Shown piece by piece: positions 1 through 12,640 of a stretch of 64,000 nt of DNA. Every line of letters begins with the position of its first letter. The first letter of the stretch is position 1. The notes beneath the pieces were generated by a model. The model made no database searches and was not told the origin of the DNA. It worked only from the letters and a program-made list of their open reading frames with translations. Where the stretch lies: contig VWZP01009941.1 in assembly GCA_013396995.1 (NCBI GenBank), positions 711,441 to 775,440 of the forward strand, given 5' to 3'. A program made the position numbers and the translations under genes. This DNA is from Dicaeum eximium (taxonomy: Eukaryota; Chordata; Aves; Passeriformes; Dicaeidae).

Positions 1-2885
1 ATATGACTTAAAGGGAAGTGAGTTAAAAAATAATACAGCAACACACAAAAAATTGGCAGCAAAACCACTGCGAGAGATTGAATCACCGTCTCTAATATAA
101 GCAAGCAACCCTGAGAATTGGAAGCAGAGGATTTCAGATAGCTTGGGAATTTGGCTGCTTCCGTGGCAGATACAGTAAACAGCTTCAGAAATGATTGTGT
201 ACTTCTGCTAATCACTTAGGCCATAAGATAACAGCTAAGTTGACATTTTGTGTGCAAGAAGTGAAACTGCTTACTCTGGTTCCCTATTTTCTGTCATTTT
301 TGCAGAGCAGTGACTGTCAGCAGTGCACCCTGAGTGCAATAGCAGTACAGCATACAGGCAAAAAGACAGTCTTAAGACTTATGTGCCCCCAAACACAAGC
401 CCTCTCTGAAATTTTCTCAAGTTTTAAAATGATAAATGTTGCTATCTTTGCACATCATTTAGTGAGAATGCAAAGTGCAAAAAGAAAGGAAGTTGAAAGT
501 TACTTGGGCCTTCTTTTTTTTTAGAAATATGCCCAGCACTTGCTCCTTAGCTTGCTTTCTTATCACACTTCAATATGCAGTTCCATCACTGCTGTTTAGT
601 GATAATTTCATGACTTGGTGTTGCACTTGGTTTTGTTATTAGAACTAATTTAAAGCATTTCTCTCTCTTTATCCACAGCTGTACATTTTTATTTGCACTC
701 AGGCATTGTTGCACCCTGACTTTGCTGAAAAAAGTTGTTAATGAGACCCCATTGTAATTTTCATTGATGATATATCCTTGGTAAAGGCAGTTCTCTTTTG
801 GGGAAGGTAGAAGTGGTGTTATAAACAGAAAACATGAAGAACCGTTTATCTTGAAGTCAGATAAAATTTGCTGTTCATCAGGTGATGTAAAAACTCACTC
901 ATACACAGATACAGGATAACACTCTTTCAGGCTTTGGTCTTAGGCATTCAGGAAAGGGCTTCTTTCTTCCTGTGCCCTCTTCATTTAAATTTAATAAGAA
1001 ATACATCAGTACTGAAATGATCTATTCATGATTTGAATGTAATATCACTCATAGTCTGTAATGTTTTCTTCTATGTTTTTCCTAAAGGTACTATTAAAGT
1101 ACTGAACCTATCACAAGTATCACTTTGCTCTAGAAAAAAGAAGTAACACATTGTCTTTCCAACCTGTATTTCACATTTCTACATGCACATAAATAGATGC
1201 TTACAGTTATTACCTTTGTTAATAACACAGGCAACATATGATTTTAGTGCTGAAGAGAGGCTGCATATGGCCTTCAGAGGTTCATCCCACCAGTCTAAGT
1301 GGTGAACTCCCATAATCTCTTTGGAAGAAGCACATCTAAAATAGGAAGAGTTTTGTGTAGAAATGCTGACAGTCCATCCTTTCCTCTAGTGAAATTATGG
1401 AGATTTTACCAATGGGTGGGTGAAAGATTATCTTGAAATCTTGCTGAGTGCTTCCATCAATGATAAAGGGAGTGTCAAATCACATAAGGAGTAAATATGG
1501 AGAATATATTCAATTCAAGCATTTTGGGCAGCAGAAAGAAAATACCTAGAGACATGAGAAATAATCTATATGGTGATAAAGGAGAGTAGAGGTGGATGTT
1601 TCCATAGGAACCAAGAGAAAAGAGATTTGTCTGTCTTCAGAATCACTTGCATGACATTCAGAAAGGGGTCAGCAAGTTTCTTGGTACAATTCTTCCTCTT
1701 CCTTCCGTCCTTGAAAACTCTTTAGATACTTGGAAAATAAAAAAGAATTTGAAAGGTGGACAGAACTCAAGACTAGTGTAACTACAAAGCCAGTGTTGCC
1801 TAATTTGCATGAGGTCTTCTATGATATCAAGTGTCTTTCAGTGATAATTAATGCATGTGTTTATAAGGAGCTGATGAGTACTAATTAGGCCACATGTATC
1901 TTCTTTGGATTGCTGGGTCTGTGAAATATGGAACATAACACTTTTCTCCTTCTGCAGAATGGTGAGAAAAGCAAGTAAATCTCACCAAAAGAGTACTGGC
2001 CAGAGAAAATATTACTATTTTCACATCCTTAGTTGTAGTGACTAAAAGTTTTTTTTCCTACAAGTGGATACTCTGACACATATCCGGGCAGAAAAACGTG
2101 ATTTGTTTATAGAACCAAAATGCTTCCAAAGCCCAGATATTCAAGAAGGAGGTATGTGAAAGGCCCTGTGCTAGAAAAGATCTGGGGCTGACAGCTATCA
2201 AATGGCTAGGAAGGAGCTAGTAATGGATTGCAGTGGCAATAAAAAGCAATGTGATTTTGTGTAGTAAGCCAGTGGAACAATTACTCTGCACAGTAGCATT
2301 GTAGCTGTACCTCTCTGGCCAGATCACACTGTTGCCTTCAGTTCCACCACCTACAGAAATGTACCACTAAATACAGAGTTGTGATGATTGAAAGAGTGAG
2401 TTAAAGATGAGGAACAATTAAAAGGTCTCTACTATTTTACTCAGCCCAATAGCAAATATGGAAATGGATGAGCTCATACAAGACAGATATAATTATGAAG
2501 CAGGATGAGAAAAAATATCCAAACTTAACTATGGTTAAATAAATATAGGCTGCATATGAAAACAGTGTATTTTTTTCATGGTAATATTTTCCCCATGGGA
2601 ATATCATAATTTTTACAGCAAGCTTGAGGAAAACCCTGGAGAACATATATTAGAGAGCAATCATGAATTTGTAGTTATAAGAATGCATTTAGCATATCTT
2701 TCTTATTCTCATTATTATTATTATATAAATTATACTCAATTAAATATAAGAGGTAGGGGAATTGTGGTTGCAAGAAAGAAGAAAAGTTGTAGCCATATGC
2801 TCCTCATCAGATTCACAAATTATTGCAAGAAATAATTTATTTTTAGTCAGATGTAAAAGGAAAAATATGGAATGCAAAGCATGAG
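1..2885. other. AT-rich non-coding tract
   Basis: I see no gene here. Open frames are short (the longest is about 109 codons), begin at arbitrary ATGs and lack protein-like composition. No CR1 end, LTR or long tandem array is visible. It is consistent with intergenic or deep intronic bird sequence. Confidence 0.6.
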
Positions 2886-3473
2886 TTAAAGATCAGTGGG
2901 AAAAAGACTTGAGTGATCAGAGCTCTGCCATGAAATCATAGGAGCTTTATCAGGTGACATTGAATGGGACATCTCTTCAAGGAAATTAATTTTCCAGAAG
3001 TCTGGACTTATTTTCCCTGCAGCTTGAATTTCTGTAGACCCCAGAGACAAGGTTTCTGGTAATGCTGCTTTCTTAAGGCGACACATCAAAGAGAAGCTTT
3101 GCCTTGAGTTAACATTAAGAGTTAGGGAGAAAAAATACACCAGACAGCCAGACCATCTGTTTTGGAGTCCCTTCAGACCAGTGGTGGCATGAACATGGCC
3201 AGGCAGAAGCCAACAGTGAGCCTGGGTTAACTGGGGGAGTTTGTCACCCTTTTCACTTCCGCTTAAAACAGCAGCTGCTGGCCTTGCTAAAACAGGTTTA
3301 AAATTGGTTCTTGACAAACTCATGTACAGTCTCAAGGCTGTTATTCTTTCACCATCATGGAGATTATTGCTGTTCTGCAGACCATGCTTGGATCTTGAAA
3401 ATGATGTGCTATAGCATGTCGGAAAGTCAGTCATGTAAGAAGTCAAGAAATGAGCTAGCAAACAAAAATTCAC
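2886..3473 (-). other. Unassigned 195-codon open frame, probably non-coding
   Basis: This is the longest open frame in the window that is not made by a repeat: 195 codons from an ATG at 3473 to a stop ending at 2886 on the minus strand. I recognise no domain, signal peptide or family motif in the predicted protein. It has no repeated residues. The composition is mixed, with several cysteines and scattered basic residues, and there is no clear membrane segment. The surrounding DNA is somewhat less AT-rich than its neighbours, which alone lengthens chance frames. I did not find a convincing promoter or flanking splice pair. It could be an exon of a non-coding RNA, a conserved non-coding block or plain chance. 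I call it unassigned, not a gene. Confidence 0.2.
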
Positions 3474-3499
3474 ATTATCCTGATCGGCTTTGCTAGTTG

Positions 3500-6400
3500 G
3501 TTTAAGCGAGAGTGATAAAGTTATGTTTCCTGCACTGGCTCTGTAGTTCTTTCCATAGTTTTCTGTAAGTCTGTTGTGGATGACAGAATTTAAATGTCAT
3601 GGATCATTGCCAGCAGAAAAATGAAACTTCTCTTGGGTGGGAGCAGAGAATGTCAATGGCTTGTTTGAGCTTCGGATTCATTTTGCAGACGCACAACTCA
3701 ATTCAAGGAGATTTGGTAGGATGAGATAAACAAGTGTTGACAAAATGTAGAAAAGAAACAGACTTTCACATACTTATGGAAGGTAGGTAAGCTGCTTCTC
3801 TGAAAGGGAGCACTTTGGAGGCTGATCTCTTGCCAGGCTTAAGCTGCAGATTGCTATGTAGCTTGTCTGTGTTTCATCCCTTTCCCTGGGTTAGACATGG
3901 TTTCTCAGCCACCAGAAATGAAAGGCAGATGGGCAGAAAAAAATGGGGAGGGAATGACGTCTTTTTCTCCAGTTTTGATGGTTTCAGAACAGACAATGAT
4001 CCAAATATGGCACCATTGTTGATTAATGTGAGAGCTATCCATACACAAATCAAGACAGTCTAAAAATACACAAAAAGAAAAGCCCTTGGTTGTATTCATG
4101 TACATTAGGTGGAAAATTCAAGTCTGAAAAACTTTTTAGAGTACAGTTCTCTTTTTCTTTTTTTTTTTTCCAATATATTGATACAAAATTCTGTGCTTCT
4201 AGGCTTAAAAAAGAGTGCTTTTCTAAAAAAGATTGAAGGATGAAGCTCTCTGAGGTAAATAGATTTTAGTGGGGTAATTTCCATTATTAAAATAATCATG
4301 CCAATAAAATATTTGTCTGAAACAGGGTCCTATGCATTACTGAGGTCTTTTCCTGACCAGGAAACAAGATTAGGGCATTGCAGATGGAATTATCAGTTCT
4401 GATTGAGTAGATCTGATGTAGCATTTCTTTCTCACTTTAAATCTGCTTAGTTTAAAATTATATCATTTCGAAATCTTCATCTTTCACAAATGTTTCTGTG
4501 CACTTACTACCTATGGCATCTGTACACTAGTGCAGACTGTTAATTAGCCTTCTTTTTGAAATAACTTTTCCCATGTAGATTAAGTGAGTTTTTAATGTAG
4601 AGATGTAGAGAAATGTAGAGAGTTTGCATTAACGTGAAAGACGGTGGGATATGTTTTCTCAAGTGGAAAACAACTGGGTATGGTTGCTCCATCTATGCAG
4701 GTTTTTTGTGTTTTTATCAATGCCCATATGACACCAGTAATGCATAGGTTGAATGAAAGGTATCCTGTCAGGGAATAGAAAGATGGATAGAAAACTCCTA
4801 ATGTATACATCCTGTGCATAGTTTCTCATTGTACAGATTTTTGTATCCTTAGTTAAGCCCAAATATTTTTAAAAATAAAGATGAGTGTCATAGGTAGAAT
4901 AATATGAAAATCTCTATCTACATTGTGAAGTATCTACAGAAAGTAAACAAGAAAATTTAATTACTTTATAAAGAAAGAGTTTCTCATATGCATTCAAAGT
5001 CTTTTGTGTATACAGATGTTCATTTGCAAGTACTGCTTGGTATAGAAAGTACATAGTGTTCATGAGAATCTATATACAACTCAACTTCTTCAAAATTAAC
5101 CTCTCCCTGTATAGATATTATATTTCTTAAAGGATCAGCTATTAGGTTTTCTTAAATGCTCTTCAAATTAGCAACATAATTCAATCCAAACTCTGATTTT
5201 CACAAGTGGTGCTCATTATACGTTATGGTGTATTACAACTGTTTTAGCTTTTGTCTGGGAAATAATGATATACCAACCCCTATTGCCACATAGATTTTTC
5301 TATCTCTTTCTAGTCCAGGCAAAATAAAATAGAGGAGAAAAAATGGTGCAAGGCTTAGGCTTCTGTTTTTTATTAGCAGATCCTTAGTACTTTGTTCCAC
5401 CTAATGAAAACAGAAGTGACAGTGGAGGTAAGACTGATGCCAAAGAAGGCTCCAAGCATCAGCACTACCTTGTTCTTCAGTACAAACTTTTATAGCCTTC
5501 ATCCTACATGCATTCCACCTGTGCCCTCTGTACCCTCCTGTGATTGGTCAGTGCATCTCAGCACTCCATGTCTCATTGCCTTCAACACTGGTCTCCTGCA
5601 CAGCTGTAGCCCATTGGGGATGAGGCTCAGCCACAGCCCCACTCCCAATCACCACAAGTTGTGTGCCTGAACAATGAACAAAAATGCTTAATACAACTGT
5701 GTATACAACAAACAACTCGTCACTGACACAGTGCTGAAGAAGAAAGGCGAAACAATTTCAATCATCATATTAATAAACCCCATATATTTAGTATAAGTTC
5801 TCATTTAAATGTTTCTTAAGAAATTGAATGGAGATGTAACTAAGCAAACAAGCATCATGGTTCTTCTAGCAGTAGTCTGGACCAAAGATAATTCAACACT
5901 GCATGTGGTCCAAAACTGAAGCTGAGGTGAAGGAAGGTGAAGTCCTGCTCAGTCAACCCTATGATACCCAGTGACTACCCTCTGTTTTGATCTCAGAGCC
6001 ATATATGCCCTTCAGCAAGTCCTGAACCTGACTGTTGTGGCATGAGAAAAAAAAACACAGAACAGGGTGACATCCATAAACCAACTCTAGGGCAAAATAA
6101 ATGTCATCAGGAAAAAGAATCAGGACCATCATATTCATAAGCAAAGAGTCTACACATAATTTTCCTTACTCATTGCTCGGTAATGACAACTTCAAAAGAT
6201 TATATTTCCATTTACTTTGACAACAAACACATTCAATCTATAGTTATTGAAGTTGGTTATTTCAATATCAATTTATTAGCAGCATTAACATGAATGCTGA
6301 TTGTTTTAAAATGCAAAACAATGACTTTGTCACTAATTTTAGAACTAATTTTAATTTGAACTTGACATTAATATAAACATGACAATGCCACTTTGCCACT

Positions 6401-7970
6401 GTGTATTGCCATCATGTATTTTTATTTTCTCATGGGATCTGACAGAATATGATTCATAATGACAATATTAATATAATCCTATGAATAACAATAAGGATTT
6501 ATAATAATATTAACATACATTACATCATCTGTATTGAATCTGTCAACATTAATAACTTAGATTTTTTTCCCAACATGGTATACATTTTCATGTGTCTATA
6601 AATGTCTTCATTAATAAACATTTATGATTACTCTTAAACTTATGCATAGTCTCTTTTATTATGCAAATAAGGGTTATAACACACTCAGAGAGTGACTCTC
6701 CATACATCACTTTTATCTTTAATAAGTCCTGTAAAAAGGAAGTAGATTAAAAACTCATCCCCATTAATTAAAATTGGTTTACATCCTTGAACTAAAAATG
6801 TTCATAATAAAGGATATCTATGAAACTGTTACATAGCTTTTGTATATGAAATCTCTCAGAAAAAAAAAACTATGCAAAAAAAGAGTATTTTTCAGTACTG
6901 ACAAAAAGAATAATGAAAAGGAAGGTATTTACAGCTTGTAATGAAAATTTTATCTCTACATACATCTAGGTGCAATTGGGGACAATAAGACAGTCACAAA
7001 GGCAGTTCTAAATGATGCATAGTTGTTCGAGGGCATATGGTACATTTCACTTTTAACTGAGATTTTTTCTACCCTTTTAGTGCTTTATGTGAGAATCTTA
7101 ACAAGATTTGTTAGTCCAGCTTGTTTTCTTTAAAGTACAGTTGCTAAAAAAAGCCAAGGAGGAAAACCAGTGTCACAGCCATCTGTGAAAAGAGACAGAG
7201 CAATAAATGTGTTGAATTGTGATGAGATCTACACCAGTAACGATGAAAGTCTCTGGGGAAATCTTCACGTGCTGTTGATCTTCTAGTGAACTGGACCATC
7301 AAACACATCACTAACATTACAAGGAAATAAAACCTTTATCCTCCACCTTCCTTCACTGTGTTTAAGAAGAAAAACCCATCTGTAGAGATTAGTAATTAAC
7401 CTATCTCAAGATGAAAGTGTGAGTGGCATCTTTTAACCCCAAAGAGTTTCAAAATTATCCTTCTGTTCTTGTGAAAGTGCAATTAGAATAAGTGGTCTCT
7501 ATTGTCCATGTTGAGAAAAAAGCTACCTGGAAGTGAAGACTTTGATTCAAAGAGATTTTTTAGAATGTCTGTAGGCAACACATACATTCATATTGAAGCT
7601 TCAGCTTGGGAGCTTTCCTGAATGGGGATGTAAGGTGATTGTTGCCATGCTTAATGCAAAATTTCTGAGGCTCAGTACCATACTTCTTTCTCTAGCCAGT
7701 GTCATCACTCATTAGCAGATACAACTTGTCATTAATGTATGATTAAAAATGTATTAATTAAAATTACTGTGTCAAAAGGTTAACTATATGATTTATGCTA
7801 TTTGATTATAGTGTCTTTAGAGAGATGTTAGGCTGGATTCCTATTTACACCCTAAGATATATTCCCTTTTAACCCAGAAAGATGAGTTTCACCGAGGGAA
7901 AAGAGGAAGGATATGCTGAGAGAATACAACTTTTGCTCTGAAATGACTTCAAGAACCCTTTTACAAGTAA
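3500..7970. other. AT-rich non-coding tract
   Basis: No gene or recognisable transposon is visible. Around 4595-4620 the octamer ATGTAGAG recurs three times in close succession. The stretch 5500-5660 is less AT-rich than its surroundings but has no recognised motif. The part from about 6200 to 6950 is very AT-rich and contains many TAAT and ATAATAT words. Confidence 0.55.
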
Positions 7971-8310
7971 GTTTGTGTTGGAGTGGGCAGAGGGAGCCCT
8001 GTCCTGGGAAGTGGCCTGGCAGCACATAGGGTACAGGGAGAGACCATGCTGCTTCTGGAGGGTCTCCCCAGGGCTGCACTCTCAGTCACGGGGCAGCACA
8101 ACCTGTCTCTGCCCTTTGGTGGAAGCACTCACAGCCAAATCCCACAGCCAAGGGGCACAGCCAGGTTCTGGCAGGAGTAAAGCTGGGAACTTCCCACTCC
8201 TCGCGATCCATCTGCTGTTTAAACGGTGGCTTGTGTGTTTATGAGTGGCTTCTGTGCCATAGTCAAATATGGACAGCTGTGATTCTGTTGTAGGGAATGC
8301 TATATGCAAT
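7970..8310. other. GC-richer patch, function unknown
   Basis: This block is clearly richer in G and C than the sequence on either side and holds several overlapping short open frames on both strands (89 codons at most). CpG is still sparse; four lie at about 8089, 8203-8206 and 8224. I recognise no protein family and no LTR or CR1 signature. It might be an old transposon remnant, a non-coding RNA exon or a regulatory block. Confidence 0.3.
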
Positions 8311-9995
8311 AACTGCTATGGATGGCTGCTGCCAGTTTGAATACTGCAGGACAATACAGCAGCTACACAAAAACCCCCAATGGCTAGGAGTAAAATTAAT
8401 CAACACGTTTATAAAAATCCTCCTAAGAAATGACAGTTATTCGTGGCTTTGATTTTGGTCCTTTGGACGTCCCATAGCATATAATGAGATCATCAATGAT
8501 TCATTTAGGTTAGTCCACCATGTTAAAATTTGGCTAGATTTCATGTCATCTACTGTATTTAAGTTCCTTGCTCTCTTTGTTCTGTGCACAAAATCTTTGC
8601 ACAGCAGAATCAGCATGAGATCGACTAGAGGGATGATTTTGGTCCTGGTCAGTCCCTACAATATGAGCTGTGTCCAGTGATATGTTTGCTGTTACTCAGG
8701 GTCTTGAGATCTGACTCACACCAAGTCAAGCATGGAAGCAATGGAATCCAATGTAGAGATTTGTCTTTGTTATTATTTTAAAACTGCCTGAAGTAAAGAG
8801 TAAAAGAAAAAATATTTAGGGAAGGAAAGTATTTTGGGATGGTAAAACTGGGTTAAAATTATTTTTTAGGTGTGTAGGTTCAAAGGAGAGCTGTTTCATC
8901 TTTATTTTTCTGAACTACAACTTTTGTCATTGGTATATTGGTTGTACTTCCACTTGGGTCCTGTGTTGTCTTCAGGATATGCTGGATCTGCTACTGGAGG
9001 GGGAGTTGGGAATAACAACCAAGGAAAACAATCTATTCTTATGCTCTAGGAAAGATATTTTGAGCAAATCTGTCTGCAAATATACTACTCTAAGCTGTTT
9101 GTTTTCAAATATTCAATGAAAAAACCCAAGACTCACACCCTCTCAAACTTTCATCAGAGCAGCATGCAAGAGTGCTGCTTAAAGCCCAAAAAAACAGGAA
9201 CAAAAATGTCAACAGAAACACTAAATTAATGAATGTTCTTTCATATATAATAAGAATAATGAAAATACAATTAAGTATGAAATAGTATGCAGAATATTAC
9301 ATTAAACTTTTGATTTGTAGGCTTTCATGGGTGTTGAAAAAACTTGTTTCTGCAATATTTATTGTGTGGTTGAATTTCTGTCTTTTATTTTCATTTAAGA
9401 TGCAAACTCTTTTACATAGTGAGACTCATGAATTCAGAAAGGAAAATTGAATTTATTTTATAAATCCTACTTATAGATTTCTTTATAGACTAGTGGAAAT
9501 CTGCTATATCTCTATTATAAAATAATATGCTATGAATCTTTGATTAGATGTTTTTAATCTCTAAGATTTTTCATGCCATTTTGACATGACCTATAATATC
9601 ACTGTAATTGTTATGTATATAGGCATTTTCATAATATTTGGAAATAAATTACCTGTCAATTCTGTTGATTCTTGCTTTTAATGAACAACTTAATGTCAGA
9701 ACTTTTGCACTGTCCTTATAGCCTACTCTAAAGCCTAATGATAAGCAGCTTAATTGATTTCAATAGTCTGTGCCTCTAAGACTTTATCAGAGGGGCATAC
9801 AGTCATTCATGAGCTGTAAATCATAGTTGATTTACTTGAGAAGTCCCTGGGGGGTGGATTGAAGGGGTGGTTTTGTCAAATTGAGATCAACAGTTACACC
9901 TGATGAAATTAATTTTAAATATTTGGAAATATTTGCCCCTGTCTTTGGGTGCTGTTTAGTGAGTTCTTGCCTGAATTAAATTTATTCTTTGGCTC
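8310..9995. other. AT-rich non-coding tract
   Basis: No gene, repeat array or transposon end is recognisable. The only notable feature is strong AT richness between about 9200 and 9700. Confidence 0.55.
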
Positions 9996-9999
9996 TTCT

Positions 10000-10450
10000 T
10001 CATTTTACAGACATTTATAATGACCAGGACCAAGCTAACCACTGCCCCCTTCCCAGGAAAAGTGGAGGATACTGTTAATATATCAGCTGCAAAATATTCA
10101 TGTTAACCTTTACATTGTCCCCTCCTGGCTTCAGCATCATCATTAACTGAAGTGTGACTCACTTCCCAGAGGATAAATTGTTCCATTTAAGAGGCCACAT
10201 GAAGAGCATTACCTGCACAAGCAGGGAAGAGTGCTGTGCGGTTTGGCAGGTGCCTCTTAAGAAGAACTGGTGGAGCAGGTGATGCAAACAGGGGGAACAT
10301 AACAAGGGCCACAACTCCATTAGGCTGCACTGCCCAGTTAATTGCTCTTACTCCCTTTTACCCTTTGGAAAATCCATGTGGATAAGTGATACACAGAGGT
10401 ACTGAAAAGGTGAGAGAAAGCTGTAGACAGCTGAGCTGTCTGTTTGCATA
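10000..10450. other. Candidate conserved non-coding block
   Basis: This section has even base composition, no simple repeats, no long frame and no transposon signature, unlike the AT-rich flanks. It is dense in short words typical of vertebrate enhancers, such as E-box-like CAGGTG and CAGCTG and homeodomain-type TTAATTG. These words are common by chance, so the call rests only on texture. Cross-species conservation was not tested. Confidence 0.2.
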
Positions 10451-10563
10451 GGAAAAAAAAGAGACTGTGGGTGTGCATATAAATTAATCTATTGGCTGGT
10501 CTTCTCTACGTGGTTTTTTTTTTTTTTTGCTACTGTTAACTTTTCCTGTGAAATGTCTTTTCA

Positions 10564-10739
10564 TGGCCTGACTTTTTAAAGGAAGAATCATGTAATTTGA
10601 TGCAATTTAGAACTGTCCTGACCATACTGGACTCAGAGTGGCATTATATGTTGGCTTGACTTTTTAAAGGAAGAATAGTGTAATTTGATGTAATTTAGAA
10701 CTTTCCTGACCATACTGGACTTAGAGTGGCATTATATGT
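10564..10739. repeat. 88-bp tandem duplication, two copies
   Basis: Two adjacent copies of an 88-bp unit run from 10564 to 10651 and from 10652 to 10739. Each begins TGGCYTGACTTTTTAAAGG and ends GTGGCATTATATGT. By eye they differ at about six positions, with no length change, so they are roughly 93 percent identical. This is a local duplication of single-copy sequence rather than a transposon. No frame is maintained through it. Confidence 0.9.
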
Positions 10740-11900
10740 TTCAACCTCAGCAGTTTATCAGCTATATTGAAAATAATAAACATAAGACCGAGAAAATATG
10801 TATTTTTTAATTAAATGAATGTACAGAAACAGATTCAATCATCAACTAGTTCTTTGAAAACTGTTAAGTGTATATAATACCACAAACCATGCAATTGACA
10901 TAATTTAGGAACACTTTCAAAAAAGGTGCCACCCTTACCAGAGCTTCTGTGAACTTCTGGACACAGGTTTTACTGAATCTTGACTTTCATAGTTACCTTA
11001 AATTATAGACTTAGACTAAAAGAGCAACCTATTAATAAATATCATTCTATTTCAGCACAAAAATTGAGCCAAAGTAATGGTCGGGCTCTGATTTAAACAA
11101 AGAGGAGATTTAAGGAAATAAATACCCACAGTGACATTACAGCATAAATTTCAGCTATCTGAGTTGCAACCCATTGAAGGCAGAGTTTTTCTTAATGGTT
11201 ATAATTATTTTGGAGTCTTTTCCTCTGTAGACAGTTCAGCTTCTCAAAAAGACACCTTTTCTTTTGTCCTTCTCTTTGCCCTTATCCAAATCTATACAAT
11301 CTAAACCACTGTAACATTCAAATAATGAAAATCATTAACAGAATGTATGGGGGAAGTATTATTCTCCTCATTTTTGCATATGAAGAATGGAAATCAAGAC
11401 AGAAGTAAAAGGAATTGACCAGTTTCACCTAGGAAGTCTGTGGCACACTAGGGAAGAGAATGTAAGTCTTCTAAATCTAAGGTTAATTTCCTAACTTTTG
11501 ACCCATCTAACCTCTGTAATTAGTCTCCTTTCCCATGTCCCAGCTGAGGGTGACTAAATATAACTCTAAGATATTGTGCTAATCCTTGATTTGTTTTGTT
11601 TTACGTTGGCTTCCTCCCATTACCACATTCTTATTCTGTATTCCTTTTATATAAGGTTTTCTTTTTCCTTAGGAGATAGTATCTGGAAAATAAAGAAATA
11701 GATAAGTTCATTGCTGGGTTAGTCAATTATAGTGCCCCTGACCCTTAGTGTTGATTCAAGTTTTGACAAAAATATACACTACATAATTTTCAGATATTAT
11801 GAAAATTATAAGTGATATAACATGACAGACAGGAATTTTGCTTTTGATTTTCAAACACATAATTCTCAAATCTTAATCTTCTATTAGAAACAAAAAAAAA
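10740..11900. other. AT-rich non-coding tract before the AAGAG array
   Basis: No gene is visible. The last bases before the array are a short A run (11892-11900), which could have seeded slippage into the purine repeat that follows. Confidence 0.55.
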
Positions 11901-11901
11901 T

Positions 11902-12640
11902 GGAGGAGAGGAGAGGAGAGGAGAGGAGAGAAGAGAAGAGAAGAGAAGAGAAGAGAAGAGAAGAGAAGAGAAGAGAAGAGAAGAGAAGAGAAGAGAAGAG
12001 AAGAGAAGAGAAGAGAAGAGAAGAGAAGAGAAGAGAAGAGAAGAGAAGAGAAGAGAAGAGAAGAGAAGAGAAGAGAAGAGAAGAGAAGAGAAGAGAAGAG
12101 AAGAGAAGAGAAGAGAAGAGAAGAGAAGAGAAGAGAAGAGAAGAGAAGAGAAGAGAAGAGAAGAGAAGAGAAGAGAAGAGAAGAGAAGAGAAGAGAAGAG
12201 AAGAGAAGAGAAGAGAAGAGAAGAGAAGAGAAGAGAAGAGAAGAGAAGAGAAGAGAAGAGAAGAGAAGAGAAGAGAAGAGAAGAGAAGAGAAGAGAAGAG
12301 AAGAGAAGAGAAGAGAAGAGAAGAGAAGAGAAGAGAAGAGAAGAGAAGAGAAGAGAAGAGAAGAGAAGAGAAGAGAAGAGAAGAGAAGAGAAGAGAAGAG
12401 AAGAGAAGAGAAGAGAAGAGAAGAGAAGAGAAGAGAAGAGAAGAGAAGAGAAGAGAAGAGAAGAGAAGAGAAGAGAAGAGAAGAGAAGAGAAGAGAAGAG
12501 AAGAGAAGAGAAGAGAAGAGAAGAGAAGAGAAGAGAAGAGAAGAGAAGAGAAGAGAAGAGAAGAGAAGAGAAGAGAAGAGAAGAGAAGAGAAGAGAAGAG
12601 AAGAGAAGAGAAGAGAAGAGAAGAGAAGAGAGAAAAGAGG
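11902..12640. repeat. Long perfect AAGAG pentanucleotide array
   Basis: The plus strand is purine-only for 739 nt. It opens with a few GGAGA units (about 11903-11930), continues as about 140 copies of AAGAG without a visible error from 11931 to 12630, and closes with a short degenerate end (AGAAAAGAGG). Because a five-base unit containing no stop repeats every 15 nt in all frames, the array stays open on both strands. It produces false frames of 255 to 310 codons made of Glu-Arg-Lys or Ser-Leu-Phe runs; these are not genes. A homopurine mirror repeat of this length can form triplex (H-DNA) structures and is prone to length change. The true length in the organism may differ from the assembled length. 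Confidence 0.98.
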
